Source of the DNA: Acinetobacter indicus CIP 110367
Lineage (GTDB): Bacteria; Pseudomonadota; Gammaproteobacteria; Pseudomonadales; Moraxellaceae
Length of the DNA: 64,000 bases
Reading direction: 5' to 3'
Assembly (NCBI RefSeq): GCF_000488255.1
Contig: NZ_KI530745.1
Coordinates: 310,001 to 374,000 of the forward strand
In this document: piece after piece, positions 1-8,519 of the stretch
Position numbering within the stretch: position 1 is the stretch's first letter
Layout of the letters: each line of letters opens with the position of its first letter
Notes under the pieces: model-generated
Told to the model about the DNA's origin: nothing
Database searches by the model: none
The model's input: only the letters and a program-made list of their open reading frames with translations
Translations under genes and position numbers: made by a program

Positions 1-258
1 GGCCACACCGGCAATATTACCGGTACCAATGGTGGCAGAAAGTGCGGTCATGAGGGAGGCGAATTGGGAAATATCGCCGGAATGTTTGTCCGGGTGTTTG
101 CCAAAAACCTGTTTAAAGGCCAACGGCAGCATCCGGAATTGCCAGAACAGCAGGCGGAAGGTCAGGAATATCCCGGTACCGACAATCAGCACCAGCATAT
201 ATGGGCCCCAGACCCAGCCACTAAGGGTTTCCATGAGTGTTTGTAAATCTTGCATCAT
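1..258 (-). CDS. AGCS-family sodium:alanine/glycine symporter, N-terminal part
   Basis: Only the first 86 codons lie in the window; the gene runs off the left edge. The product starts MMQDLQTLMETLSGWVWGPY and contains the family's N-terminal pattern: a W-x-WGP helix start, a LxVGTGIFLTFR first membrane helix and, at about residues 70-84, the SATIGTGNIAGVA loop. AGCS proteins are inner-membrane Na+/H+-coupled carriers for alanine or glycine. Either of two adjacent ATGs (258 or 255) could start it. It is divergent from the CycA-type permease. The about 310-bp spacer carries an 8-bp inverted repeat that could regulate both amino-acid carriers. Confidence 0.85.
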   Translation of the reverse strand, partial: MMQDLQTLMETLSGWVWGPYMLVLIVGTGIFLTFRLLFWQFRMLPLAFKQVFGKHPDKHSGDISQFASLMTALSATIGTGNIAGVA

Positions 259-383
259 TGTTTCTTCTTATGTCTCAAAATAGATATTTTGTTTTCTATA
301 TAAGCAATTGATATGCCATGCTCATCCTGAGCAAGAGATATAGTTGCGTGCTGCATTTTTATTTGTTACACAGAATTTATGTT

Positions 384-414
384 TTGACAAGAAAATTGAT
401 ATAAACCTTGTCAA
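384..414. promoter_or_regulatory. Inverted repeat between divergent amino-acid carriers
   Basis: Perfect 8-bp arms TTGACAAG (384-391) and CTTGTCAA (407-414) with a 15-base AT-rich spacer. It sits between the AGCS symporter and the CycA-type permease, about 125 bp upstream of one start and 155 bp upstream of the other. Its position suggests an operator, but no binding protein is identified. Confidence 0.4.
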
Positions 415-569
415 TCCTCCCTTTGGATAAATTGATAACTTTTTGTTATAAGAAAAATAAATTAAATTTAATTATTCCGCAGAAAATATAGATGAAGCGG
501 CATTTCTTTTTGTTTTCTGATTTCTTTTACGTTAGTTTGTCGTGGTTAACACTGAAGTTGAATTCAATA

Positions 570-1973
570 ATGTCGTATCAAAATACAAATTCGTCACAAG
601 AAAAAGGCGATCTGCAGCGAAGCTTATCTAACCGGCATTTACAGCTGATTGCCATTGGTGGCGCCATTGGAACAGGATTGTTCATGGGCTCAGGCAAAAC
701 CATCAGCCTGGCCGGGCCATCGATCCTGATTATTTATATGATTATTGGTTTTATGGTGTTCTGCGTGATGCGGGCGCTGGGCGAACTGTTGCTGTCCAAT
801 CTGCAATATAAATCCTTTATTGATTTCAGCACCGACCTGATTGGCCCGTGGGCCGGCTATTTCGTCGGCTGGACCTACTGGCTGTGCTGGATCACCATCG
901 GCATTGCAGACCTGTCGGCGATTATTTATTACCTGCAATTCTTTAATGGCGGGATGCCGTTTACGCCTGAAGAAGGGGTGATGATCAGTATTGCAGCTAT
1001 TGTCTTCATTATGGGCTTGAACCTGGTGACGGTGAAGCTGTTTGGTGAAATGGAGTTCTGGTTTGCACTGATTAAAATTATTGCCATTATTGTGCTGATT
1101 GCAGTCGGTTTATGGATGATTTTTACCGGCTTTACCTCAGATGCCGGCGCAGTCGCATCCTTTACGCATATCTGGAGTCATGGCGGCTTGTTCCCGACAG
1201 GTACTATGGGCTTCCTGGCCGGTTTCCAGATTGCGATTTTCGCCTTTGTTGGGGTAGAACTGGTCGGTACCACAGCGGCTGAAACCAAAGATCCGGAGAA
1301 AAACCTGCCGAAAGCGGTGAACTCGATTCCGGTACGTATCATCATTTTCTATGTATTGGCCTTATTAATTGTGATGTCGGTAACGCCATGGAACCAGATT
1401 GATCCGAATATCTCGCCGTTTGTCAACTTGTTCAGTCAGGCGGGTATTGCGGCCGCGGCGATTATCATGAACCTGGTGGTGCTGTCTTCGGTGATGTCGT
1501 CGATGAACAGTGGCGTATTCTCGACCAGCCGGATGCTGTTTGGTCTGTCACGTGAGCAGCAGGGTCCTAAAGCTTTTGGCCGTTTAAATAAACGTGCAGT
1601 ACCAGCCAATGCGTTGTATTTCTCGGCGGTGTGTCTGCTGTTGGGTGCGGCGTTACAATACTTTGTACCCGATACCGTGAAAGCCTTTACGTTGGCGACC
1701 ACGCTTTCGACCATTCTGTTTATTTGCGTCTGGCTGATTATTATCTGGAGCTATATTGTCTATTACAAAACCCGTCCGGAACTGCATGCCCAGTCGACTT
1801 TTAAATTGCCGGGTGGCCTGTTTACCTGCTGGATGGTGATCATCTTCTTTATTAGTATGATCTATGTGCTGTCTCTGGAGTCAGATACCTTGCAAGCCTT
1901 AATGATCAGTCCGATCTGGTTTGTGATTCTGCTGATTGGCTATTTCGGTTTCTATAAGCCAAAACAGAAATAA
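570..1973 (+). CDS. cycA: D-serine/D-alanine/glycine-type amino acid permease (CycA-like)
   Basis: A 467-residue APC-superfamily inner-membrane permease with about 12 hydrophobic segments. The N-terminus reads NRHLQLIAIGGAIGTGLFMG and continues through a GKTISLAGPS loop, followed by MRALGELLLSN, GPWAGYFVGWTYW, VGVELVGTTAAETKDPEKNLP and SGVFSTSRMLFGL. These are all hallmarks of E. coli CycA, which imports D-Ser, D-Ala, Gly and the drug D-cycloserine. I prefer the ATG at 570 because it gives the usual CycA length; an in-frame ATG at 492 would add 26 residues that look unlike the family. It is monocistronic with its own terminator. Exact substrate preference is inferred. Confidence 0.85.
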   Translation: MSYQNTNSSQEKGDLQRSLSNRHLQLIAIGGAIGTGLFMGSGKTISLAGPSILIIYMIIGFMVFCVMRALGELLLSNLQYKSFIDFSTDLIGPWAGYFVGWTYWLCWITIGIADLSAIIYYLQFFNGGMPFTPEEGVMISIAAIVFIMGLNLVTVKLFGEMEFWFALIKIIAIIVLIAVGLWMIFTGFTSDAGAVASFTHIWSHGGLFPTGTMGFLAGFQIAIFAFVGVELVGTTAAETKDPEKNLPKAVNSIPVRIIIFYVLALLIVMSVTPWNQIDPNISPFVNLFSQAGIAAAAIIMNLVVLSSVMSSMNSGVFSTSRMLFGLSREQQGPKAFGRLNKRAVPANALYFSAVCLLLGAALQYFVPDTVKAFTLATTLSTILFICVWLIIIWSYIVYYKTRPELHAQSTFKLPGGLFTCWMVIIFFISMIYVLSLESDTLQALMISPIWFVILLIGYFGFYKPKQK

Positions 1974-1987
1974 GCCATTGCACAACA

Positions 1988-2018
1988 AAAAACGTCAGTG
2001 TCCAACTGGCGTTTTTTT
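1988..2018 (+). terminator. Rho-independent terminator after cycA
   Basis: Stem AAACGTCAGT / AACTGGCGTTT with a short loop and a run of seven T. It lies 15 bp after the permease stop codon. Confidence 0.8.
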
Positions 2019-2050
2019 ATGGCACAGGCTAATCTCTAGCGTTTAACACT

Positions 2051-2078
2051 TTGGTCACAGCAGTGATCGCGTTATACT
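2051..2078 (+). promoter_or_regulatory. Sigma70-like promoter for lptM-lysA-dapF
   Basis: A -35 TTGGTC (2051-2056), a 16-bp spacer and a -10 TATACT (2073-2078), about 29 bp upstream of the lptM start codon. It is placed between the cycA terminator and the operon. Confidence 0.5.
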
Positions 2079-2106
2079 TCATGGAAAATTTTAAATAGGT
2101 GGTCAG

Positions 2107-2337
2107 ATGCGTTCTGTCATTTGCTGCATCAGTTTATTGACAGCCAGTTTTGTACTGGTCGGTTGTGGTCAATCGGGAGCTTTACAGTTGCCGAGTGATC
2201 CAAATTACGACAAACGTGCCAAATATCTGTTATATCCCAATGTCGATTCAGAGCAACATCCTGAAGAGCCGACACCTGCACCGGTACAGCAACAGTTTGC
2301 TGCACCTGTAGCTTCGAATTCCACGACGACACCTTAA
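2107..2337 (+). CDS. lptM: LptM/YifL-type small lipoprotein
   Basis: A 76-residue protein with a lipoprotein signal peptide: a basic start, a hydrophobic stretch and the lipobox LVGC with Cys20. A short, proline-rich, probably disordered tail follows. Size, lipobox and position directly before lysA-dapF-xerC match E. coli yifL (lptM) next to dapF-xerC. LptM binds the LptDE translocon of the outer membrane and aids its oxidative maturation. It is separated from lysA by 22 bp and probably shares its promoter. The assignment rests mainly on size, lipobox and synteny, because the mature part is weakly conserved. Confidence 0.75.
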   Translation: MRSVICCISLLTASFVLVGCGQSGALQLPSDPNYDKRAKYLLYPNVDSEQHPEEPTPAPVQQQFAAPVASNSTTTP

Positions 2338-2359
2338 CGTTCATAGAAAGGATACATTC

Positions 2360-3604
2360 ATGAGTTTCACCCGCATCAATGGGGTTTTGCACGCCGAACA
2401 ATGTTCTTTACAACAGCTGGCGCAGCAATTTGGCACACCACTTTATGTTTATTCAAAAGCAACCTTTGAAAAGCATTATTTAGATATGGATCGTGCTTTT
2501 GGCTTTATCGACCATCAAATCTGTTTTGCGGTCAAGTCAAACTCCAATATTGCGGTGCTGAATGTATTGGCCAAGCTCGGTGCGGGTTTTGATATCGTGA
2601 CCGGCGGCGAGCTGGCGCGCGTGTTGAAAGCCGGTGGCGATGCTTCGAAAATTGTATTCTCAGGTTTAGGCAAAACCGAAGCTGACATTAAAAAAGCACT
2701 GGAAGTGGGCATTGCCTGCTTTAACGTTGAATCCTATGCAGAGCTGGATCGGATTCAGAAAGTGGCGGCTGAACTGAAGGTTAAAGCGCCAATTTCTTTA
2801 CGTGTGAATCCGGATGTCGATGCCAAAACCCATCCTTATATTTCAACCGGTTTAAAAGAAAACAAATTCGGTATTCCATCAGATAGTGTATTTGATACCT
2901 ATCAATATGCAGCATCGTTACCTAATCTGGACATTGTCGGGATTGACTGTCATATCGGTTCACAACTGACCGAAACCCAGCCTTTTGTTGATGCGCTGGA
3001 TCGGGTCATGCTGATGATCGAGCAGCTGAAACAGATGGGCATCACACTCAAACACATTGATATTGGTGGTGGCTTGGGCGTGACCTATAAAGATGAAACT
3101 CCGCCATCGGTTGAAGAATATGCCAATGCACTGCGCCCGGCTTTAGAAAAACTGGGCCTGAAAGTGTATATGGAACCGGGCCGGAGTATTTCCGCCAATG
3201 CCGGTGTGCTGCTGACCAAAGTCGATTTACTCAAACCGACCAATCACCGTAATTTCGCAATTATTGATGCGGCAATGAATGACCTGATTCGTCCTGCTTT
3301 ATATGAAGCGTGGATGGACATTCAGCCGGTGACGCCACGTACCGATGTCGAAACCCAACAGTGGGATGTAGTCGGTGCCATCTGTGAAACAGGTGATTTC
3401 CTTGGTAAAGAGCGTGATCTTGCCATTCAGGAAAACGATGTACTGGCAGTGCTGGGTGCCGGCGCTTATGGTTTTGTGATGAGCTCCAACTACAACAGCC
3501 GTGGCCGTGCTGCAGAAGTGATGGTCGATGGTGATCAGGCACATCTGATTCGTGAACGTGAAACTATTGAATCACTCTGGGAACGTGAGCGTTTATTGCC
3601 TTAA
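2360..3604 (+). CDS. lysA: Diaminopimelate decarboxylase
   Basis: A 414-residue cytoplasmic PLP enzyme that converts meso-diaminopimelate to L-lysine, the last step of lysine synthesis. Visible motifs are the PLP lysine in CFAVKSNSN (about residue 58), DIVTGGEL, HIGSQLTE, the phosphate-binding HIDIGGGLG, EPGRSISANAG and the active-site GAICETGDFLG near the C-terminus. A ribosome site (AAAGGA) precedes the ATG. It lies 13 bp upstream of dapF, whose product makes its substrate, so lptM-lysA-dapF looks like one transcript. Confidence 0.97.
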   Translation: MSFTRINGVLHAEQCSLQQLAQQFGTPLYVYSKATFEKHYLDMDRAFGFIDHQICFAVKSNSNIAVLNVLAKLGAGFDIVTGGELARVLKAGGDASKIVFSGLGKTEADIKKALEVGIACFNVESYAELDRIQKVAAELKVKAPISLRVNPDVDAKTHPYISTGLKENKFGIPSDSVFDTYQYAASLPNLDIVGIDCHIGSQLTETQPFVDALDRVMLMIEQLKQMGITLKHIDIGGGLGVTYKDETPPSVEEYANALRPALEKLGLKVYMEPGRSISANAGVLLTKVDLLKPTNHRNFAIIDAAMNDLIRPALYEAWMDIQPVTPRTDVETQQWDVVGAICETGDFLGKERDLAIQENDVLAVLGAGAYGFVMSSNYNSRGRAAEVMVDGDQAHLIRERETIESLWERERLLP

Positions 3605-3617
3605 GGAGTAAATCAGG

Positions 3618-4463
3618 ATGTTTTTAGAATTTACCAAGATGCATGGTCTGGGCAATGACTTTATGGTGGTTGATTTAATCAGCCAGCGCGCCTATTTCGA
3701 TAGTCTGACCATTCAGCGTCTGGCCGACCGTCACTTTGGTGTCGGGTTTGACCAGTTGCTGGTGGTTGAGCCACCTGATGTTCCGAATGCCGATTTTAAA
3801 TACCGTATTTTTAATGCCGATGGCTCAGAAGTCGAGCAGTGTGGTAATGGCGTACGCTGTTTTGCGCGTTTTGTGCATGAGCGCCAGCTGACCAGCAAAA
3901 CCAAAATCAAGGTGCAAACCAAAGCCGGGATTGTTGAGCCGGAACTGGGTCAAAATGGCTGGGTGCGGGTAAATATGGGGCAGCCGAAATTCCTGCCGCA
4001 AGAAATTCCGTTTATTGCCGATGAACCGGATAACTTATATGACCTGATGCTGGCCAATGAAGAGAAGCTGAGCATTGATGTGGTCAATATGGGTAATCCA
4101 CATGCTGTGACCATTGTGCAGGATATTCTGACGGCTGATGTCGCACGTTTAGGTCCACAAATTGAATCGCATGAGCGTTTCCCGCAGCGCGTGAACGCCG
4201 GTTTTATGCAAATTCTGGATGAACAGCATGCCCGTTTACGTGTGTTTGAACGTGGTGTCGGTGAAACGCTGGCCTGCGGTACGGGCGCGTGTGCAGCAGC
4301 AGTTTCAGGCATGCGCCGTGGCTTACTGGCCAGCAAAGTTGAAATTGAACTGGCGGGTGGCAAGTTACAGATCGAATGGAAAGAAGGCGATGTGGTCTGG
4401 ATGACCGGTCCAACTGCCAATGTCTATGAAGGCCGTCTGGATTTACGTTATTTCCAGGGCTAA
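3618..4463 (+). CDS. dapF: Diaminopimelate epimerase
   Basis: A 281-residue cytoplasmic, cofactor-independent racemase converting LL- to meso-diaminopimelate for lysine and peptidoglycan. It has the N-terminal KMHGLGNDF signature. The two catalytic cysteines are in [12 protein letters not shown]-type context (about residue 75: [10 protein letters not shown]) and [11 protein letters not shown] (about residue 222). A strong ribosome site (AAGGAG) sits upstream. It is followed by a good terminator, so it ends the lysA operon. Confidence 0.97.
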   Translation: MFLEFTKMHGLGNDFMVVDLISQRAYFDSLTIQRLADRHFGVGFDQLLVVEPPDVPNADFKYRIFNADGSEVEQCGNGVRCFARFVHERQLTSKTKIKVQTKAGIVEPELGQNGWVRVNMGQPKFLPQEIPFIADEPDNLYDLMLANEEKLSIDVVNMGNPHAVTIVQDILTADVARLGPQIESHERFPQRVNAGFMQILDEQHARLRVFERGVGETLACGTGACAAAVSGMRRGLLASKVEIELAGGKLQIEWKEGDVVWMTGPTANVYEGRLDLRYFQG

Positions 4464-4481
4464 TCTGACCATTTCCTATAC

Positions 4482-4513
4482 AAAAGCACCGTTCTATTCA
4501 CGGTGCTTTTTTA
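4482..4513 (+). terminator. Rho-independent terminator after dapF
   Basis: Perfect 10-bp stem AAAAGCACCG / CGGTGCTTTT with a 9-base loop and a T run. Confidence 0.9.
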
Positions 4514-4546
4514 TGTTAGGATGATTTGAGTTTTGCCTGCAGAGCC

Positions 4547-5095
4547 ATGATGATGCATAAACTTGTTTTTCTGCCGGGTGCCTCAGGTAGTCAGCAATTC
4601 TGGCAGCCGTTAATGGCCCGGTTGCCAGCATCGGCCCGGAAAACCGTGATTGCTTATCCCGGTTTTGATGGGGTAGAAGCCGATGCCAGCATTCAGAGTC
4701 TGGCCGATCTGAAAACGCGGGTGATCAGTCAGATTGAAGAGGACAGCATTCTGATTGCCCAGTCGATGGGCGGAGTGTTGGCCATAGCCGCTGCATTGCA
4801 GCAGCCGAATAGACTTCGGGCCTTGGTGTTAATGGCTACTTCGGGCGGACTGGATTTAACTCCGTTTCAGGCCAAAGACTGGCGTGAGATTGAACCCCTG
4901 CAATGGGCCAAGCTGCCGCAGTGGTTTGTGGAAGATCAGACCTATTATCATCCGGAACAATTGGCCAGTATTGATCTGCCGGTGTTATTGCTTTGGGCCG
5001 ATCAGGATGAATTGAGTCCGGTTGCCGTTGGTGAGTTTCTGGCCCGGCAGTTGCCGAATGCCCGATTGGTGATTATGCCCGATGCTGATCACTGA
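4547..5095 (+). pseudogene. Alpha/beta hydrolase with an in-frame stop after the catalytic His
   Basis: The open frame encodes 182 residues of a small alpha/beta hydrolase. It has an oxyanion LPGASGSQQFW, a nucleophile elbow AQSMGG (Ser about residue 72), an acid in LWADQDELSP and a histidine in MPDADH. A TGA (5093-5095) follows that histidine at once. The same frame then continues for 26 sense codons to a TAA at 5174-5176, reading FASSQAERVAGEINRFL and onward, the final helix expected in this fold. A TGG-to-TGA change is the simplest cause. All three catalytic residues are retained, so a truncated protein might still fold poorly or work weakly. The start is one of three tandem ATGs (4547-4555). 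It lies between dapF and xerC; substrate unknown. Confidence 0.75.
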
Positions 5096-5210
5096 TTTGC
5101 ATCCTCGCAGGCTGAACGTGTCGCCGGGGAGATCAACCGTTTTTTACACGACTATTTTTGCAAAGCTACTTTTTAAAAGACAATTTTTTACCAGAACATA
5201 GGATGGTGTG

Positions 5211-6137
5211 ATGAAGTTAAGTGCTGAACAGTTACTGGAGATGTGGCTGAAACAACGCGAAATCCAGCATCAGTCGGCACATACTTTGCATGCTTATGCA
5301 CGTGATGTTGGTGATTTCCTTCATTTTTGTCAGCAGAAAAACATGCCGCTGGCCGATGTGGAAACCGCTGACTTGCGTGAGTTTTTGGCGCATAAGGTCG
5401 AAGCGCAGCAGTTGAGTTCCAGCAGTTTGCAGCGCATGTTGTCTTCTATTCGCCAGTTTATGAAATGGGCTGAACAGGGGGGGTATTTGGCGTTTAATCC
5501 GGCTGATGATTTTCAGTTAAAACGTCAGCCACGTCCTTTGCCGGGCATGGTCGATATTGAAACGGTACAGCAGATTTTAGATCAGCCAGAGCCGGAGTCA
5601 GAGCGGCAAAAACAGCTCTGGATTCGTGATAAAGCGATTTTGGAGCTGCTGTATTCCAGTGGATTGCGTCTGGCGGAAGTGCAGGGCTTAAGAATTAAAG
5701 ATCTGGATTTTAACCGGCAGTTATTGCGGATTACCGGTAAGGGCAATAAAACCCGGGTGGTACCGTTTGGTTCTAAAGCCAAAGGCAGTGTGATGCGCTG
5801 GCTACAGATTTATCCGCTGTGGCAGGGTGATTTTGTCCCGGATGCGCAGCTGTTTATTACGGAAAAAGGACAACCACTCGGTGCGCGGCAAATTGAAAAC
5901 CGGGTCAAATTGCAGGCCCAGCGTGCTGGTGTCAATGTCGATTTGCATCCGCACTTATTGCGACATTGTTTTGCCAGTCACATGTTATCCAATAGCCGCG
6001 ATTTGCGTGCGGTGCAGGAGATGTTGGGGCACAGTAATTTGACCACCACACAAATTTATACCCATGTCGATTTTGATCATTTGGCGCAGGTTTATGATCA
6101 GGCTCATCCAAGGGCGCAGCGCAAAGAGCAGGGCTGA
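5211..6137 (+). CDS. xerC: Tyrosine recombinase XerC
   Basis: A 308-residue site-specific recombinase that acts with XerD at dif to resolve chromosome dimers. The N-terminal SAM-like DNA-binding domain spans about residues 1-105. The catalytic domain shows the Arg in SSGLRLAEVQGL, the Lys in TGKGNKTRVVPFG, the HLLRH box, the LGHSNLTTTQIYTH box and the nucleophile Tyr. The linkage dapF-(gene)-xerC is also found in enterobacteria. I take ATG 5211 over GTG 5208 because AGGA lies 7 bp before it. It has no terminator of its own that I can see. Confidence 0.95.
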   Translation: MKLSAEQLLEMWLKQREIQHQSAHTLHAYARDVGDFLHFCQQKNMPLADVETADLREFLAHKVEAQQLSSSSLQRMLSSIRQFMKWAEQGGYLAFNPADDFQLKRQPRPLPGMVDIETVQQILDQPEPESERQKQLWIRDKAILELLYSSGLRLAEVQGLRIKDLDFNRQLLRITGKGNKTRVVPFGSKAKGSVMRWLQIYPLWQGDFVPDAQLFITEKGQPLGARQIENRVKLQAQRAGVNVDLHPHLLRHCFASHMLSNSRDLRAVQEMLGHSNLTTTQIYTHVDFDHLAQVYDQAHPRAQRKEQG

Positions 6138-6351
6138 ATTGAGGTGGGTGAAAAGGACTTTCAATTCACGGGTGAAAGACTAGAATAGAGGTGTCAGGCA
6201 TGAGCATGTGCCACCATTGTAGAATAAAAATAAAGGTGGAGATGGCGTATAAAGAGGGTTAATTTTTGACTCGAGTAATATTCAGAACGAGCACAAAAAT
6301 TCCAAGGACCCAACCTGATTGATGATTTGGGAAAAATGTAAAGGCATAGAT

Positions 6352-6723
6352 ATGATTTCGGATATTCAACAAAAATATGAACAGCTGAGTCCGGCGCAAA
6401 AAGAAATTTTTGCCGGTTATGGTTTAAGACAGGTGAAACACTTTGTGGAAATTAACCTGCCAGCCATGCAGGCTATTTTACCTGAACAGGCCGTGATTCA
6501 AGGCATTAACGCACAAGGTAAGGTGCAGGCGGTTCATACGGAAACAGGTCAAGGCTATTTATGGATTTCCGATCGTCAGTGGCAGGAAAGCCAGCAATTG
6601 ACCCAAACCGTCGATGCAACTGAAGATTTTATGCAGGTCTGGAAAGTGTTTAATCTGGCTGAATATGACCTGATTGATTTAAGCCACGTGCACCGCGACT
6701 TTTTGGATGGTCAGCAGGCTTAA
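6352..6723 (+). CDS. Small cytoplasmic protein of unknown function
   Basis: A 123-residue soluble acidic protein that I do not recognise. It begins MISDIQQKYEQLSPAQKEIF and has no signal peptide, membrane helix or catalytic motif visible. The first third looks helical; the middle (residues about 50-85) is likely beta-rich. The ATG at 6352 has AAGG 8 bp upstream; upstream in-frame TTG/ATG codons at 6319-6322 lack a ribosome site. It is isolated between xerC and the convergent Lrp-type gene, with a hairpin just after the stop. Confidence 0.7.
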   Translation: MISDIQQKYEQLSPAQKEIFAGYGLRQVKHFVEINLPAMQAILPEQAVIQGINAQGKVQAVHTETGQGYLWISDRQWQESQQLTQTVDATEDFMQVWKVFNLAEYDLIDLSHVHRDFLDGQQA

Positions 6724-6739
6724 ACATAAGCACTACGTG

Positions 6740-6774
6740 CAGCATAGCAAGAGAAGGTTATCTTGCGTGCTGCA
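6740..6774. repeat. Hairpin sharing a motif with position 331-354
   Basis: After the unknown gene, CAGCA-TA-GCAAGA pairs with TCTTGC-G-TGCTG around an 8-base loop. The outer words GCAAGAGA and TTGCGTGCTGCA recur together at 331-354 in the AGCS/cycA spacer. It may work as a transcription end or may be a dispersed element; it has no T run. Confidence 0.35.
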
Positions 6775-6805
6775 ACTTAACAATCTTCAAAATCGCCGGC
6801 TAGGC

Positions 6806-7300
6806 TTATAAATCTTCCAGCGGCAGCTGAAAACTCTGTTTAATAATTTGACTTGGCAAATCGGTTTTGACACTGGTGATGCCATTTTTTTTGGTTAAAT
6901 GGGTGGACTGAAATTTACGATAACTTTCTAAATCGGGCACCACCACTTTCAGCATGGCATCGCATTCCCCCAAAATAATATAGCACTCCATCACCTGCGG
7001 TAATTCTTTCATCGCCTCAATGAAGGTATCAATAGTTTCGGCATCCTGCCCGACCAGCCAGATCCGGGAAAATAAAATCAGTTGAAACCCAATCTTATGC
7101 GGGTCCACCACCGTAGTGTAATTCTGGATTACTCCGGCTTCTTCTAAAATTTTCACCCGTCTTAAGCAGGAGGACGGCGACAGGCCAATTTCACGGGCCA
7201 AATCGTTATTCTGAATGCGGCCATTGTTCTGTAAAGCTCGAATGATATTTTTGTCGATGCGATCCAGATTTATTCGAACAGACTTTGGATATTGCTTCAT
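6806..7300 (-). CDS. Lrp/AsnC-family transcriptional regulator
   Basis: A 164-residue DNA-binding regulator. The N-terminal winged helix-turn-helix starts LDRIDKNIIRALQNNGRIQN and includes a recognition-helix region GLSPSSCLRRVKILEEAGVI. The RAM ligand/oligomerisation domain with VMECYIILGECDAMLKV follows. Such proteins sense amino acids. It is divergent from a LysE-family exporter, with a 113-bp AT-rich spacer. This arrangement is typical of an amino-acid-responsive regulator controlling its neighbouring exporter, which is my inference here. Confidence 0.9.
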   Translation of the reverse strand: MKQYPKSVRINLDRIDKNIIRALQNNGRIQNNDLAREIGLSPSSCLRRVKILEEAGVIQNYTTVVDPHKIGFQLILFSRIWLVGQDAETIDTFIEAMKELPQVMECYIILGECDAMLKVVVPDLESYRKFQSTHLTKKNGITSVKTDLPSQIIKQSFQLPLEDL

Positions 7301-7413
7301 AAATTAGAAGATAATTTGAAAAATTATTTAAATTATAGAATATTTGAAATCCTATTTTATAGCGTTTCGCAGATACTAATTTTCACTTTCTCAAGTACGA
7401 CGGGAAAAAGGAA

Positions 7414-8019
7414 ATGTCTGTATGGGTACTTTTTGCATTGACTGTGTTGCCGCTGATTTTTACGCCGGGGCCGGATATGTTATTCATTTTGTCGCAAGTG
7501 ATGGGTAAAGATGCAAAAGCAGGCATGATGGCCACAGTCGGCGTGTGTAGTGGTTATCTGGTGCATTCGATTCTGGTGGCGTTGGGAATTGCCGCGATTA
7601 TTGTGTCCTTTCCGCTATTATTTGAAGCGATTCGCTGGTTAGGTATCGCATATTTGCTGTATTTGGCGGTGGGTTTATTCAAGTCGGTATTGAGCAAGAA
7701 AAAGCTGGCGATTGAAAGTCGCAGCAGCAGTCATCCGGTGCGCAAAGGATTTTTTACGGCACTGTTGAATCCGAAAGGCATGCTGATTTACTTTGCGATT
7801 TTGCCGCAGTTTATTGATAAAACTGGAAATACCGTTACTCAAGGCTTGTTATTGTCCTGCATTTTTATTGGGCTAATTTTTATTGTGTACTGCGCGTTAA
7901 GTCTGATCTTTGCCAAAATCACCCAGAAAACCCAGCTGGATGAACGTAAACAGAAGTGGATTGATGGTACATCTGGTGGTTTACTGGCGCTGGCGGCCAG
8001 CTGGTTAATGGTCAATTAA
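7414..8019 (+). CDS. LysE/RhtB-family amino acid exporter
   Basis: A 201-residue inner-membrane protein with about six hydrophobic helices. It carries the family's TPGPDMLFILSQ motif near residue 17 and the GFFTALLNPKGMLIYFAILPQF segment split around residues 110-130. RhtB-type proteins export amino acids such as homoserine, threonine or lysine by proton antiport. AAAAGGAAA precedes the ATG. It has its own terminator and is probably controlled by the divergent Lrp-type regulator. The substrate cannot be read from sequence. Confidence 0.9.
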   Translation: MSVWVLFALTVLPLIFTPGPDMLFILSQVMGKDAKAGMMATVGVCSGYLVHSILVALGIAAIIVSFPLLFEAIRWLGIAYLLYLAVGLFKSVLSKKKLAIESRSSSHPVRKGFFTALLNPKGMLIYFAILPQFIDKTGNTVTQGLLLSCIFIGLIFIVYCALSLIFAKITQKTQLDERKQKWIDGTSGGLLALAASWLMVN

Positions 8020-8033
8020 GCTGTGAAATTTAG

Positions 8034-8066
8034 AAAAAGCATGTCCTAGGTCGACATGCTTTTTTA
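8034..8066 (+). terminator. Rho-independent terminator after the LysE-family gene
   Basis: Stem AAAAGCATGTC / GACATGCTTTT with a 7-base loop and a T run. Confidence 0.9.
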
Positions 8067-8519
8067 TATGGAGAGCGTGAAAAAGAGAATTGTTACAAAA
8101 ACAGAAATGAACCGATGGTCATCTTAGACCAAAGTCTCACATGGGATACAAACTGCTATCCTAAATGACATCAAAATAGCCAGGTTTCGGTCTGCTATGG
8201 TAAAAAATGAATAATAATTCATTTTATTGTGCTGGCTGGTTAATCAGAACAACTGATGTGATACATAAGATAAAAAGATAATATAAATCAATGGTTAAAA
8301 TATGGCTTAATCTGGCTGAAATATAGCTGGGTTAAGCTGGATGAAAAAAGTATGAACGCAACGTTCAGCTATTTTTACGCATTTTTACAGCTTCTTGGGC
8401 AATTGTGACTTGACCGAAATGCCAAACCCATTGCAAGATAAGACACCTACAAAAATTTAAGTGAAGAGTTATCTTAACTTTTCTCATCTTTTACATTTAC
8501 TAAAACAGCCGAGGATTAC
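8067..8519. other. Non-coding leader region upstream of etfBA
   Basis: About 450 bp with no plausible gene. It contains several small inverted repeats: GGATA/TATCC near 8142-8159, the symmetric GCTTAA...TTAAGC element at 8305-8337, and the palindrome at 8353-8367. It ends in the etfB ribosome site. The length and repeats suggest regulated transcription of etfBA. Confidence 0.5.
8353..8367. promoter_or_regulatory. Palindromic operator candidate upstream of etfBA
   Basis: TGAACG (8353-8358) and CGTTCA (8362-8367) form perfect 6-bp arms around a 3-base centre. The site is 153 bp upstream of etfB. The symmetry and size resemble TetR-type operators, but the protein is unknown. Confidence 0.4.
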
